In this document: piece after piece, positions 36,635 through 50,089 of the stretch | Position numbering within the stretch: the first letter of the stretch is position 1 | Layout: the number at the start of each line of letters is the position of its first letter | Source of the DNA: Vespa crabro | Lineage: Eukaryota; Arthropoda; Insecta; Hymenoptera; Vespidae | NCBI RefSeq assembly: GCF_910589235.1 | Contig: NC_060955.1 | Span: 14,528,837-14,592,836 of the forward strand | Direction: 5' to 3' | DNA: 64,000 nucleotides | Program-made: the position numbers and the translations under genes | Notes under the pieces: model-generated | Database searches by the model: none | The model's input: only the letters and a program-made list of their open reading frames with translations | Told to the model about the DNA's origin: nothing

Positions 36635-39529
36635 GTATTTCGAGATATTCGAGAAGGTTGTTGCATATTTTTTGCTCCGATAACATCTTTGTATAAGTAT
36701 AATGTATTTTCTGTTATTTCTCTCTATTTTGTAAGCAAGAATTTAGAATAGAAAGAATTAGAATATCTTTCTCTATAAGAGCACTTTCATTCGAGTATCA
36801 TCGTCAGCACGATGTCGTGCCATACCATCATCCAGCGGTCTGGGAAAGTGTCCCGCAACTTTCATAACCAAGAGCGCACTTTTTTCATTCGCGGAATCAT
36901 GCATCAGGACTTTTTCGCTATGTTCTCTTTCTCCATCCCATTTCTATCGTTTTTTCTTTTCTTTTCTACTTTACAGGTTTATTCGAGCCTCTGCCTCCCG
37001 CCGTAATTTCCGGTTAAACGAATTCACGTATTTATTTATGCTATCTGCAGCTTAACAGCTTGTAAGCAGCGACGCCTAACTTTTGTGAATAGAGAAAAGA
37101 AAAGAAGAGAAAGAGAGAGAGAGAGAGAGAGAAGAGAGGAAAGAAAGAATTGGAAGTTAACATATCTATAAAGTCTGTGTCTTTATATACGAATTTCAAT
37201 AAAGCAGCGATCGTGTTGTATTCATTTTGCTAAGTAAATAGAAAATCTTTTCAATGAAATATTTTGATATGAAAGTAAATGACTATTAAAATTCATACTT
37301 TCTTTCAATTTTTATCTTTCTATTTATATCAGTCTTATCTTGAAAATTATTCATTCTATGATCGGTTTGCGTCTGTAAGAAAAAAAATAAAGGACGAAAG
37401 AGACAAATCGTGTGCAACTTTTGAAAGAAATATAAAAATAAGAAACAGAGACAGGGAAAGGGGGAAGGGAGGGAGGGTGGAAGAGCGAATGAGAAAAAGG
37501 AGCGGGGAAGGAAGCAGAACGAAGTATAGCGAATCCTTTTCTGCAGAAATGAAAATTAACAAAGTGCTTCGTTTCTCGTGGGAGTAATGAGCGATCGCGC
37601 GAACGAGTCGAGAACATATCCTGAGTGCATATGTCTGCGTTCGTCCTTTAAATCTTCAAAATATATGATTTTCTTTGTCTCGTGATATCTCGATATTCCT
37701 TCGATAAAAATAACGGCAAGTAAAGAGAAAACGTACATTTTCATCAAAGTTCATATATGCCGTTTAAATTTCTTTCTTCTTCCCTATTTTTTATTCGAAT
37801 TGCATACATTTTCAACGCAATAAAGCATAACTGAATACTATTTAAAGCATATATAAAGCTTGTTACGACGTATTGCAAGTAAATATACGTTTCTCTATGA
37901 TGTGGTTGCATTTTATAGAGTAAGAATGTGTTTATCAAGCTTGATGACGTACGGACAAGGTCATGGAAAAGCGGTGTTCCAGCTGCGATCGTGTCTTCGT
38001 ATGCAACGAAAGTTGAAAAAACTCGTGCAAGTGTTCATTCTGCAACGTTTTCCTCTTCGAGTTTTTACAATTCTTTACGATGAAGCAATCATTATGCCGT
38101 TTAGTTGCTTAAAGTCTTTACAAATCGTTGGATATATTCGCTACGCTTGTTTTCCTTACTCGTTTGCTCGTTTGTTTTTGTTTCTACTTTTTTTTCCTTT
38201 CGAGAAACCATCTGTGAAATCTCTATTATAAGCAGTTTTTGTGAAAGTACGAGTTTTATCACTTTGTACGCATTATACGTGGAACGATCATACATGAAAA
38301 AGAAAAAAAGAGTACATTAAAGCAAGAAACATTAGGTTCATTGTTCGTGAATAAAGGATAGAAAGTTTAAAATTTGGATAAATATAGAGAGGACAAGACA
38401 GACGTTTTTTGATCTTTCGAAAATAAATGTAGACAAATTTCTGGTTGCGATTATATGCGATTTCCTTTTTCAGAAATCCCCGTCCATCCAAATTCTTGGT
38501 GCAATTTCTCCGAGTGAACGATTTAACTTGATCCTTCTCCTCGAACGTGAAATAAGATGCTATTCGTCGTTTATCGATTTTCAGGATTTTCGTTTAACGG
38601 GTTGAGAAATACGAAGAAAAATATATGTATTCTATTAAAAAATACATTCAAATAAAAAAGTAGAAATAACCAATTTCGAATGCTATGTATAGTGATTTCG
38701 ATCGTTTACTTATATGTCCAAACGTTAAGATGATGAAATAGTCGCTATAAAAATGAACAATTTTGCTTGAACGCATTCGGTCAATCGTTGGATGGACAAG
38801 CTGAAAACGGTAGTTGTAAAGCGATTGTAAGCAGACAAGGAAGGAAAAGAAGAAAAGAGAGAAACGAGGGTTTTGGCATTGCACTGAAAAATACAAGGTT
38901 TGTACTCGTGGCATCGATGACAGACGACTTGTGAATGGATGCCTCAAATGGATAGGACATAGGTGCATGCACCGCTTCGAGATTGCTCTCATTAAATATG
39001 CAGCTCGCAATCACATCTCTTGAATAAAAAAGAGACAACAGGAGGGCGAGAGGAGGCGACAAATTCGATGGTAGATTTGATAGTGCAGCGATGGTTAGGA
39101 AGATGGTGAAAGAAGAGACCAACGATACCGCTGAAACTGCGACTCTCTATTTTCTCTTCCAGGCATGTCACTATCTCGCGTTGCTGCGTTCGCGAAAAAT
39201 TTTCATAACTAGTCAATCCTACTGTCATATGTCGTCGTCGTAGCCGATGTCGAGAGCTTTTCTTTCACATCGAACCACCGAGGAATGCTTACAAGGACTT
39301 TATCCGCGATTTACCTCATTACCGACTGCTGTTTGATTTTTCTTCGTGGCAGTCATCGCACTCATCGATTGAAAATGAATACTAACTTCTTTCAATTTTT
39401 ACATTTACTCGTTTTTGCTATAAATTCTTTTATTACTTTTAAATCATGCATCATTGCTCACAGTTTAGAAATGTATAACTTGCTAACTAACACAGTATTT
39501 CTGTCTAGCCAGAAGGGCTCTGCACGAAC
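36635..39529 (+). other. Intron continuation, no gene seen
   Basis: GA tract at 37105-37131 and pyrimidine-rich runs. The minus-strand frames around 38648-39228 are not supported by splice sites or recognisable motifs. Confidence 0.4.
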
Positions 39530-40230
39530 AATATAGTTCTCATTAATGGCCAACATTATTTTAAATATTCCTGAAAATTTTTGGAAAATTTCCGTTGGTT
39601 CTACAATTTTTTATGCTTTTGTAATTCTTGGAAATTTCATTATCAACCATTATCAAACCTAAATTATTTGTGAATTCTTATTGCAAGTAATCCCATTTTT
39701 GGTAATTTTAAGTCAATTTTCTTAACTATTTGTATGCACACGCGCACACATATGTGTAAAAGGACATTATGTATAAATTTTAATTGAAAAAACATACATA
39801 AATAAAAATCTTTCATTAAAATTACAAATCTTCATTCATTCATCATCTTTAATAGGTTTCATAAAAAATGTTAACAAAGTTTATAGTATCTGCATATATT
39901 ATATTATATTATATATCTGCATTGTTTTAAATATTTCTGCAGAGTTTAAATTCTTTATGTTACATATGTGTGATTTTTTATAAATTTTTTAATTTTCGAA
40001 AATAATGCTTGTTGCAAGTAATGTCATTTTTGATACAAAATTTCAAGTCAATTCATCCATTTTTTTACATGATAGAGTAGATACCTACTATATATATACT
40101 TACATACATGCACGTGCACATATATATGTGTACATATATTTAGAATTTGGTATGAAAAGTAAAAATTTAAGAAGGTTTTTAAATATTTGAAATAGTTTCG
40201 GAATTAATTTTCTGTAATACATTCCGTTAC
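39530..40230 (+). repeat. AT-rich dispersed repeat, two units (39530-39780 and 39890-40230)
   Basis: Unit 1 starts with TAGTTCTCATTAATGGCCAA and CATTATTTTAAATATTCCTG. Unit 2 has TTTAAATATTTCTGCAGAG, TTTTTGATACAAAATTTCAA, an ATAYACA-rich run, TTTGGTATGAAAAGTAAAAA and TTTTTAAATATTTGAAATAG. This matches the two units at 3320-4710 block for block and in the same orientation. Confidence 0.6.
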
Positions 40231-41128
40231 ATCAAAAACATAAGGATATATACTCAAAAAAGCAATGGAATCTCATGATCGAAAGAAAAATGATATTACG
40301 TGGAATACGATTGATTGATGATACCGATCCGGTTTTATATATTTGTATGCTAATGAAAAATGTTTGTAATTCGGTAAACTTATAGGATTACGTCAAGGAA
40401 GATTTATATAGATTTAAAAAAGTTTGGTATTTTTTAAATTTTGCAATAACACTGAATTTTTAATAATTATAAGTATACTTTACGTACTATAATACTGTAT
40501 AGTTAGGTATATAAGTACATAACATTGTTCTGAATTTTCAAGGAGTTACGAATCTGACAAGTTACGTTATGGATTTTCGAGGAGTTAGCTAACAGGAATA
40601 CTACGAAATTTATGCTTCTTTTTATCTCATGGGGGTGTTCCAAAGGATCCAGATAGTTCGTTACGTTCATAGATATGCTTCTGTATGCGACCATTCGCTG
40701 CGACTTACACTAGTAGTACCTGAAATGTCTCAAGTAATAAAAATTAAATATTGTTTTCGATAAGTAGTGTATAAAAGGAAAAGGAATGGTAAAAAGTTCT
40801 AATCAAGTATGAAGCAAAAAATGACCTGTTGAAAAGAAAACCTCCTATGTAGCGAGTTTAATATTTCTAAGGTAAACAAAAGTAACAATAATCTTATTGT
40901 TAGTTAGTAAGATTTCATCTATGTAAGTGGCAAAATGTTATACGTTTATATAATTAATCGAATAAAAAAATGTATAGTGATTCAAAAATATAACTTTGAA
41001 TTAAACAAAATCCCATAAGGGTTTATAATCTTATTATATAATAATCTTATTAAATAATTATATATATAGATGATGAGGAAAAAAAAAAAGAAAAAGACAT
41101 TAAATACAGAAAAAATTTTTTTTTTCAG
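40231..41128 (+). other. Last part of the second intron
   Basis: AT-rich. It ends in a strong pyrimidine tract (41115-41125) and the CAG acceptor of the start-codon exon. Confidence 0.5.
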
Positions 41129-41191
41129 GTGGGACGGTCGATGTCTGATGGCGCGAGCTGGAACGCAGCGCTGGAGAAATCCTGCTCCAGA
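41129..41191 (+). CDS. Start-codon exon of the main gene (coding from 41141)
   Basis: This 63-base exon is bounded by a very strong acceptor (TTTTTTTTTTCAG at 41116-41128) and a very strong donor (AGA|GTAAGT), and is GC-rich in an AT-rich setting. The ATG at 41141 opens MSDGASWNAALEKSCSR, 17 codons ending in phase 0. When joined to the exon at 26599-26661, the upstream frame meets a TAG eight codons before the ATG, which supports this as the true start. No signal peptide or membrane segment is visible, so the N-terminus looks cytosolic and helix-prone. I do not recognise the family. The next exon in the model is 43726-43766. Confidence 0.7.
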
Positions 41192-41645
41192 GTAAGTAGA
41201 AATTCAATCAGGATTTATTTTTTCAGTTTTGCTTTACTAGCTTCGCCACTAGTTATCAAGCTAATTTTTAATAGAATAAGTCGAAGAATGATGGCCCATT
41301 TTTTTAAATACTTCAATAGATTGTAAATTTAATCGATATTTAAATAAAAAAATATATTTACAAAAGTTAATACATGAAGAATTATAATATTGAGATAAAA
41401 TTAAAAAATAATCATAGATTTCTATAAAAAAAAAAAAAAAAAAATGTTTCCTATGGACAAGGTCATCTCACTCGAACTATTCTTGTTTCGACGTACAGCT
41501 GTACTACTGCCCATAATCAATATATTCAGCATTATCTTCTGCCTCAAGCCTCTTCAAACTTTTGATATATAAAATCTGAAAAATTATCATTCGAAGATAA
41601 TCTTTCATACGCTTTTTACATTTGAGCTTGCCTGAATTTTTAGAA

Positions 41646-41940
41646 GATTATTTTTGCCACTTGAAACATCTTCGTTTTCTAATTAGTTGAACTACATCTA
41701 ATGACGTGTTAGGGACTGAAAAAATTTTATTTAACATTGTATCTATTGTGTCTAAGTTGCGTCTATGTCTGTTATGAAAATCTTTATTAAATGCTTACAA
41801 ACAACCAGATGAGGCAGGTTTTGGTTCTCTATTTTCCTTTGTATTTTCTTCAGTCACATGAGATACACGTTGTCCTAATTGTTGTTCTTCATTTAAGAAA
41901 ACGCATAGATCTTCGCAATAGACCTTTGTCATTAAAAATG
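41646..41940 (-). pseudogene. Degraded transposon-type ORF, unassigned
   Basis: On the minus strand about 90 codons with one internal stop read YCEDLCVFLNEEQQLGQRVS, then VTEENTKENREPKPASSG, FNKDFHNRHRRNLDTIDTML, SVPNTSLDVVQLIRKRRC and FKWQK. The composition is clearly protein-like. It lies inside the same unit as repeat copy B (42055-42515) and reads away from it. I cannot name the family, though a DNA transposon is likely. Confidence 0.4.
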
Positions 41941-42054
41941 ATTAACATAAAAAATAAAAATTCACCATCACTTAAGTAGCTAGGTTTACATCATAAGGAT
42001 GTAACAATATATAATTTTATGATGTTAACTATTCCCGAAAAACCTGTATCATCT

Positions 42055-42515
42055 AACCCAAGAGTCAGGCAGTAATAATAATAATTAAGATATAGAATAA
42101 ATAATGTAAAGTAATAATAATTTACTTACTTTTTCAATAATGCTACAATGGATGAATATAAATATAATCTTTAAATATTATCAATATCAACGGACAAATA
42201 TAAATATAATCTTTAAATATTATATTAATGCACTGTTTTCAGAAAGTCATTATTTTTTGGTAAATTGTTGGTAAATTATGATTTAAAGAACAAACAGAAC
42301 ATTTTTGAGAGTAATTTCTATATTACAAATAACACCTGATTTCTTAATTGAGAACAAACAAAAAGTACTATTTATGAATTTTATTAATAATTGTCAGTCT
42401 TATCATTAAACATATCTGAAAATCGCACTATGTCTATAATATAAAATATAAGACCAAATTATCTCATCCGCAAAGACATCTTAGCCTTACCAGAATTATC
42501 TTATATAAAAATAAA
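42055..42515 (-). repeat. Dispersed repeat, copy B (inverted relative to copy A)
   Basis: Its reverse complement matches 31490-31815: GATGAGATAATTTGGTCTTA, ATAGTGCGATTTTCAGATAT, TTAATGATAAGACTGACAAT, TAAATCATAATTTACCAA and CCTGACTC occur in order. It carries an extra local duplication at 42150-42220. Confidence 0.65.
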
Positions 42516-43725
42516 ATAAGAAATAGAAGTTTACAAATTTCTGTAAGATTAAATGATTTTCTCGATCCTTAGCAATGAGTTTCACAAGCGAAGAATACCG
42601 TCTTGTAAGCAGTGACAAAAAACAAAGAAAGTAGGGTAGGATGGGAAGAAAGAAAAAGAGAGAGAGAGAGAGAGAGAGATGTGCAGGAGATTCGAGTATC
42701 TTTGATCAAAGACCGTCTCGATTGGAGTATCTGTTGTGATTTCGGACGATAAATAATTGAGAAGAAGAACGTCTCAGGTAAAATTTTACGTTGTAAGTAC
42801 TTTTTCTACTCTACTATAGCCAACGCCGACACGAGTTATCGATTGCTAACTCTTTGAAACAAATGCTACGTTTCTTTCGCTTTCTTTTTTTTATCTTCAC
42901 TCGAGTCAGTTTTCAATTGTAAGAGCTATCAAAATCATTTTATACATTATGAGAGAATTTGATACGAACACGTGTTACACCAAACAATTCTTCAGAGTTT
43001 GTATAGACTCAAATAAAGCTTTCTCCTCTCTCATGCGAGCGGATGGATTTTTGAAATATTTCAATAATACTTACAAATCAAAAATCGATATTCGGTTTCG
43101 AGAAGAAATCTTTGAAAGTAAATCTATGTTGAAGCTTTTGAAAACAAGGAATCGCGAAAAATATCAGCTATAATTGTCAGATAATGAAAAATTGAGAGTT
43201 CATTTTGAAAGTTCGTATAATTTGTAAGATATTGTAATATACCTTGAAATGAAAACAGTGAAAAAGTTACAAGTAGAATATTGTAATATACCGACAAGTT
43301 CGATGCATCTTTCCGTTTACTTCTCGATTCTTTTCGAATGGAAAAGAAGAGAAAGCTAAAATAGCGATGATTTTATCTTTCATCGAAAAACAAGGAATCG
43401 ATACAAAAGGCAGGATGTTTCGAACGTCTCGTTAGCAGGAGTTAAACCGATGGAAGAGAGAAAGCAGAAAAAAAGAGGAAAAAAGAATAGGGGTGTAGAT
43501 GGTGTGGGTCTACCGGCGCCATCACTATACCCTCACCACTTTCCACAAATCTGTTGGTGTGCCGTCGCGTCGAAGCCGCATTCTTCCGTTTTACACGGTA
43601 CTGATTAATGTACGGCGTAACGAGTCGGATTAATTATCAGTTATTGACTGACGAGAAAGAGAGAAAAGAGAGAGAGAGAGCAAGAGAGAGATGCATTGCC
43701 GCGTAGACCAATTAACTACTTACAG

Positions 43726-43766
43726 GCTTTTCATCAGCTCTCGACAATCGTCGAGATCGATTCGGG
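43726..43766 (+). CDS. Small coding exon of the main gene
   Basis: An acceptor with a good branch site (AATTAACTACTTACAG) precedes 41 bases that end at TCGGG|GTGAAT. Read in phase 0, as the previous exon requires, it encodes AFHQLSTIVEIDS plus two bases (GG). These two bases are what the exon at 61969 needs to complete a Gly codon before GDDVQRSIELLDK. The phase fit on both sides and the continuous amphipathic helical character support the call. The donor is of middling strength (A at +5), so an exon I missed in the following 18 kb is still possible. Confidence 0.55.
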
Positions 43767-46466
43767 GTGAATAACTTTTCCAAAGAGCTTTCGTTCTTTT
43801 TCTTATTCGTTCGTATCGTTACCCCTGAACTTTCCTAGATGGCTTATCCCTCTCGTACTAACTCGGACGGTATTCCTTTCATCCCTTTGCTTTCTACCAT
43901 CATTTCTTGCCATCTGCACCGTGCGTAAAGAGCCTTCTCGAGGCATCATATCTTCGTCTCACCCGTTGTCGTTTAATTCCAATAGAAAAGAGGGATATTT
44001 TCTCTCAAGCAGAAAGTGAATTTTTCTAGTTGCTTTTACGTGGTTCACGTGGCATCGATTCTATCAAAATACATAAAAGATCCAGATTTTCCTTGACAAC
44101 AATCACGACGGTACGTGAGTATTCATCATTCGAAGAATTTCGAGGGCGTTCGAGGATGATATCTCGTCTTGGGAATTGATTTAGACGAAAAAAATGAGAG
44201 TAACGTAGTATGTTACAGGAGAGATGGTACTACATATGTATTTTTATGGGCAACTCTCTCACCTTTATAGTATACACCCCTTATCTCCATATTCATCTTT
44301 TCGTTCACCAGGTTGCCCTTTGTCGTACCTCTTACTGTTATTACCATCCTTGACCCATTGACAGCTCGCATATAGTAACGATGGTATAAAGAAAATTCGA
44401 TTTGTTACGATCGCTAATATATTACACGGGATATTTATAATGCGGATAAATTTAGAATAATAAAAGAAAAGTTTTAGAAACTTTTAAATATTGATAATTG
44501 TTATTAACCGATATTGTAACTATGATCATGTGGGTCAATAATACACGAGAGGAACAATGTCAATGAATTTGCTGCAATCGTTTTCACTTCTATCGCCGTT
44601 TTATCAACAATCCATTAAACGAAATCTTCGAAAGCCGATGCGTATACTGATGAACACGGAAGCGTGAAGTTGTAAATAGACTAGTGTGAATCGTAAGATC
44701 GAATATTGACGTTCGTCATGTTATTATATGAAATTATCATATGTTGAACGATTACGAAAAAAAATGTTTATATATTCTTTGCGATTAACAAGATGATTTT
44801 TATCGTTATTTCCATTGTTGTATTAATTTAATTTCCAAAAATTCATTTTAAAAATCTATAAAACTTGTGCCCATTCGAAAAAATAAGATAATAGTTTCGA
44901 TGAAATAATAAAATTATCAATCAAGATCTTATAAGTTTCAATCGTTATAATTTTTCTGTACAATTCTATAAATCAGCCCATTTATCAAGATCCATAGCAA
45001 TAATATCTAACTTTAAAACCGAAAAATTTTATCACATAGGTATCATTTAATTTTTATCATGCTATTGATTTATTCCTACTAACAATAAAAACTATATTAA
45101 TCAATCTTTGGTAATACGACAAATTAAATTTATAAGAACTTGCTTATTTATATTTGAGATAAGAATGAACATTTTTTCCATATTGTTTTCACCGTTTTAC
45201 TTTTTTTTTGTTTTTCTCTTTGATTTTTTTTCTAGTCCTTCTTTAGTTTTTTCATCATTCAGCGAACATCATGATTGCAGAATCTCGTGATGACGTTACA
45301 ATCAATGAAGGGACAACTCATACCAGGAAATTATTGGACGTTATGCTCTTTAATTTATGTTTTTCATTCTAAAAGACATTCTTCGCTCGAAGAAGCATCA
45401 GATCATTTTTAGAACGCGCCGTTGCTTTCATGAGTAGGAGTTTTTCCTCGTTATTTTCCTCGCTCTTTCCGCTTGTTTCTTTTTTTCCTTTTTTCTTTTC
45501 GATGCGAATGGTTTCTCTGTGAAGGGCCCTTTATCCTGCTGAGATTCTAAATGGAAAATTCATTCTTCGATATTGTAATTCGACGATGCTTTTTTTAAGC
45601 GTGAAGAAATTCATCGTATTTTCGAATTTATTATTAGTGGTGTGTGTACGTGCGTGCGAGAGAGAGAGAAAGAGAGAGATCATTTCAAGAAGACCTACGA
45701 ATTAATGAAATAAAAGTCAATCAAATTTACGTTCTTTAATTAGACGAACTTGATGGGGGGTGATGGAATTTCGAACCGAATTCATCTATAAGTATACCAA
45801 TATATATCGACTGCCGCCGCGTCAAACGGAACTTCGAAGCTGATTAGGAATTACGCTAATGAGAGGAAATTGCAGAACGCAACTTGGTAGTGGGTACATT
45901 CGATCGATATTTTGAAAGTAGCCGAACATATGTTCGTATTTAATGATCAACATCGGTTACCGTTAGTTTTATATATTCTAGTGTTCATATGTCTCGTGTG
46001 TAAAATAAATAAATAATAATAATAATAAAAATAATAATAGCAATAATAACAATAAAAATAAAGATTTGGGTTATAATACAGTAGATGCCGATCAACTATT
46101 AAAAATAACGTAGATTGTTTACTGTATTTTCGTCTCTATTTTCCTCAGCATTAATAATCTAATATCACATAATCTGAAAATCGGTTTTTCTCTCGTCCCA
46201 ATTCGGATTACAAGTCCAAAGCGCGACGTCGGTAGATGGTTGATCCATCGTTGGTACCGACTTCGCCGAAATTGCCGCAATTCGATGCCGAATGCCGAAC
46301 GAAGGAGTTCACTCTCAGAAGTACATCAGACCGGTTTAATCCATTAATTAGAATCGTAATCTTGGAATCAGCTTTAGATGCCCAGGGCGTCTGCAAAAAT
46401 TCCCGGATCACTTATTCGATTCGAGCTCGACTGTTTGAGAATGAGAGAGAGAGAAAGAGAGAGAGA

Positions 46467-46513
<47 letters not shown>

Positions 46514-49400
46514 TGGTCAAAGGATTACCAATCGTTTACTTTTTACTCAAACTTTTTGTTATCGTCGATTCCCGAATATTTGACTTCGACTCGTTTTTCT
46601 TAACAAAGCATTTGTCCACTAATATAATTTCTCATTCGTTCGCCGATGTAATTCGATTTTAACGAAAATTTTCGCTCTGTATTCTTTTTCATTGTTCGAT
46701 TTGAACAATTTAGTACGATGTATTAATGTATAAGTATCGTACTCGATATACTAACAAAACACGCATCTGGATGAGAAAGTTCAATGGCCGGAGATAGTAG
46801 TGCATGTTATAGAGGTAATGGCAACATCGCATCGCTCCGGAACGAAAATTGACAGAATTGAAAATTCTTCGCTAGATGTTAGAAACGATATTATCCTGAA
46901 AAATGTTCTGCTATACCGATATTGTCATATGTTTAGCTATAAATGTATCTTCGCAATATATTAAAGATTTGTGTAGATTCCGTATCTGTCAAAAGTGTGC
47001 AAGAAAAAGATAGAGAGAGAGAGACGAAGTGTCTGTTTGTAACTGACGAAGTTCACGACCCTGTAACCCTGACCTGGACGACTACTTTTCTACACTTTTT
47101 TTATCGCGTAATTATCATCTTTGACGATACTCTTGCATATTCTTTACTCTTGGTTCATGCATTCGCATAGACTAATGGCGATGATTTAATCCTTTTTAAC
47201 CTGGATACAAACGAGTCGATTGAAGAAACTCCTATATAAGAACGCAAGAAAACAGAAAGATAAAAATTGGAAGACACTAATCGCAATCTTACCTTTGATT
47301 CGAAATAACAGGTTTTATGTCATTACTATGTAGAATGTATTTAAATCTTAGCAAGAATCTTTAGGAGGATCTTCTTTAAAAAAACTGTTTTTTGTTAATA
47401 ACAGGAAACGATTCAGATTATACTTCCTAACTATTCAAAAGGGGGAGACGACGAAATTAAAAATGGTTACTTCTGCTATCGTATTATAATTTCAATTCAC
47501 GACAGAATCAAGCGTAGCGGGGAAAATAAGATGAGAGAACATAAGACGTAAGAAAAAGGTAACCCGCAAGACCGCAAATGCCGACTGAAAAGTGATTTAA
47601 AGTGACACGTGAGAGCGGCTCAAAGAAGTCGTTTCCGGGTTCAGCAGCGGACAGTGTTCTGACCGGTCATGACTTTGATGACTGTTAAAACGCGAGCGTT
47701 CACATAAAAAAGGCATCTTTAGGAATATCCCGGATAAAGAGACCCTGTATGAAATTCGTTCCTGTTAATTAATTTTAATCGATTCCTCCTTCTCGACTCT
47801 TTTCACGTGTTTCTTTAGTTCCTCATTCTCGAATTCCCTGTTCCACTTTGCGGGAAAATTACGACGAATTAATAATTTCCTTTACTTTTAAGGAAATTAT
47901 TAACTAATTTCATTTTCGCCTTCCACTCTTTACTTTTATTAAGCAAATCAAAGACGATTCTATACGAAAGACAACCGCTCCAAATGAGGAGGAAATGAAA
48001 TGGACCATGTAAATATGGCGTGAGTAATTCGTGTTGTGACTAATTTAATCAAGAGTTTCATGAATTAGCATACGATATTAGTCATGATCGGGCTATTAGT
48101 TAACGTGTTAACGTCGTTTCGTTTACGCCGGAAGGGTTCTCTCGTCGATCGATGAATTAAGCCACGCAAAATTTTCGATTATTATCCTCGGGCGAATGAT
48201 CCTTATTCTCGGATAGTCTCCATGTTTGTTGCACGCGCGAAAGGTACTGAAATTATATTTTTCCTTATTAAACGATATTACATGTTCCTAAAAATATACG
48301 TGAATGTATGATTAGATAAAAGAACAAGCGAATATATGCATTACTTATAATAATAATGCGTGAATTTTATAATATCAATCGGTAATTAAATCGAGATCTG
48401 TCGATAAGATTATAAAAGGGAATCATTAGCTAATGTTTTGCTCATGATTTTCTAATGATTCGTTTGCTAAAAAGATTCTGAAGCAACTCGATGGATCAGA
48501 CTATGCAATCGTCTCTCATAAACATGATTGCTACATCGAGAAAGCAGCTGTATCGAATTCCCACCTGTCTTCTGTTTCAAGTGACAAGAGCAAGTAATAA
48601 CGAATCCTGCGTTAACGATTCTCTGAAAGAAATTTCCGAGTTTAACTAAAAAAATCGTGAGTAAAAGCTAAGAATATCGCTTACACTGATGATAGAAGCT
48701 ATTCATGATAGCGACGCGCCGTGGCTTTTCATAGTCAAAGTGAATATCGCGTACGTTGACCTTTTTTTTTCATTTTTCTTCCTTTTTCTCAACCTTTTCG
48801 AAGATCCAATTTTACAAAATAATCAAATTATATCGTTGAAAAAAGTGCACTTTGTTAAGAAGTTTTCAATATCTGTGATAGGAGTTTTCACAGGACTATC
48901 AACACGATGGTGCATAAAAACGATCGTCCTAATGGATTCGCCATAGAATATAAAGAATCGTAATAGAATATAAAGAAGCTGTGATATGATTAATAAAGTT
49001 GTTCTATCTTTATCGAAAATGATCCGCTACGAGGTTCCCAAATTTAATCGTCGCATTTACTTGTAACGCCATTTTTCCCTGAAATTTAGATTCTTCAAAA
49101 TTTATCATCGATCAATAACGAAGATTTATGAGCAATATATTGGTTAACTTCGTCAGATGTGCGATGTTATTGATGGAATCAGGATTAGTGGTCGATGAGC
49201 TCCTGTAAACGTAACGCATATAGATAGTGCAGATGTACACACAGGCAAATCTAAATGCGTGTAAATGCTTGTATACTCATGTAAGTCTGCGCACGAGCAT
49301 AATTACTACACCGGCGCTGTATTTCGCAGTCGAGAATTTAACACATAGGTAATTTACCTAAAACTGGAAGCATGAATAGCTTGGTTACTTTAAATATTTG
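43767..49400 (+). other. Intron of the main gene (first part of an 18.2 kb intron)
   Basis: No further exon could be supported. Contents: an AAT microsatellite (46013-46062), a long GA tract (46444-46511), and CG-richer patches around 43800-44160, 46200-46440 and 47560-47720 that may be regulatory. Confidence 0.45.
46444..46511. repeat. (GA)n microsatellite
   Basis: About 68 bases of GA with a few interruptions. It gives Arg/Glu-repeat frames that are not genes. Confidence 0.9.
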
Positions 49401-49580
49401 ATTCGATAAAGTGGGAAAATTTTGTTAGAGATCACATTTTCCAAAATATGAAATTCATTGATATTTTTTTAAATGGGAGAGGAAACTAAATTTTGTTATC
49501 CTATACAAAAGTTGGAAAATAGATCAGCACTATTGGAGCTGATATCTCCATTTCTAATAAATGGACATTCATTGAGAAGA

Positions 49581-49611
49581 TTCTAGATAGCTTAATGATT
49601 AGAGTAATGAT
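49581..49611 (+). repeat. Fragment of the tRNA-like SINE
   Basis: TTCTAGATAGCTTAATGATT followed by AGAGTAATGAT matches the A-box half of the family (compare TCTGAATAACTTAATGGTTA at 53241). No B box follows, so this is a truncated or heavily mutated copy. Confidence 0.45.
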
Positions 49612-50089
49612 TTCAATTTTTGTCGATACATAAAGCACGTCAATAAGTTTGTTGTATATTAATAATATATATTAATATATTATATATTAATAATAATTAT
49701 ATAATAATTATATATTAATCATACGTTTGTTATATATTAATAATAATAATTCTTATCGGTATCTTTTCAATATGACCAATGATTAAATTTGATTGATAAG
49801 CAGATACACTGCTCCTCAAGTATCTCACTATTAATAGGATGACATTTCTCAACCGTTAAATATTAATAGTTATATTAATTGGCTCCATATGTTAGTTTTG
49901 CAGAATAAACAAACATTTCACAATTTAATCTACGAAGGCATAATTAAATCCTATTAAGAGACATAACAACAGATCTTAATTACTTTGGAAATGTAATAAT
50001 ACATCACTGTAGAAAATTTAAAAACACTGAAGAAAAAATAAAAAATAAAAACAATATTTACATACAAAATAAAACAGGTATGAAGCATT

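Larger units (their letters stand above)
41192..43725 (+). other. Intron of the main gene
   Basis: About 2.5 kb. It contains transposon-type remnants (41646-42515), a near-tandem ATATAAATATAATCTTTAAA at 42156 and 42195, and a CG-richer patch with GA tract and CAG|GTAAAA at 42779. Confidence 0.5.

Noticed and set aside
42558..42590. Short exon-like segment with a GTAAGC donor after CCTTAG
   Set aside because: The required phase 0 reads CAA TGA, a stop.
45255..45361. Open stretch after an acceptor near 45260 (MIAESRDDVTINEG)
   Set aside because: It is open only in phase 1, which does not fit the preceding exon, and no donor ends it.
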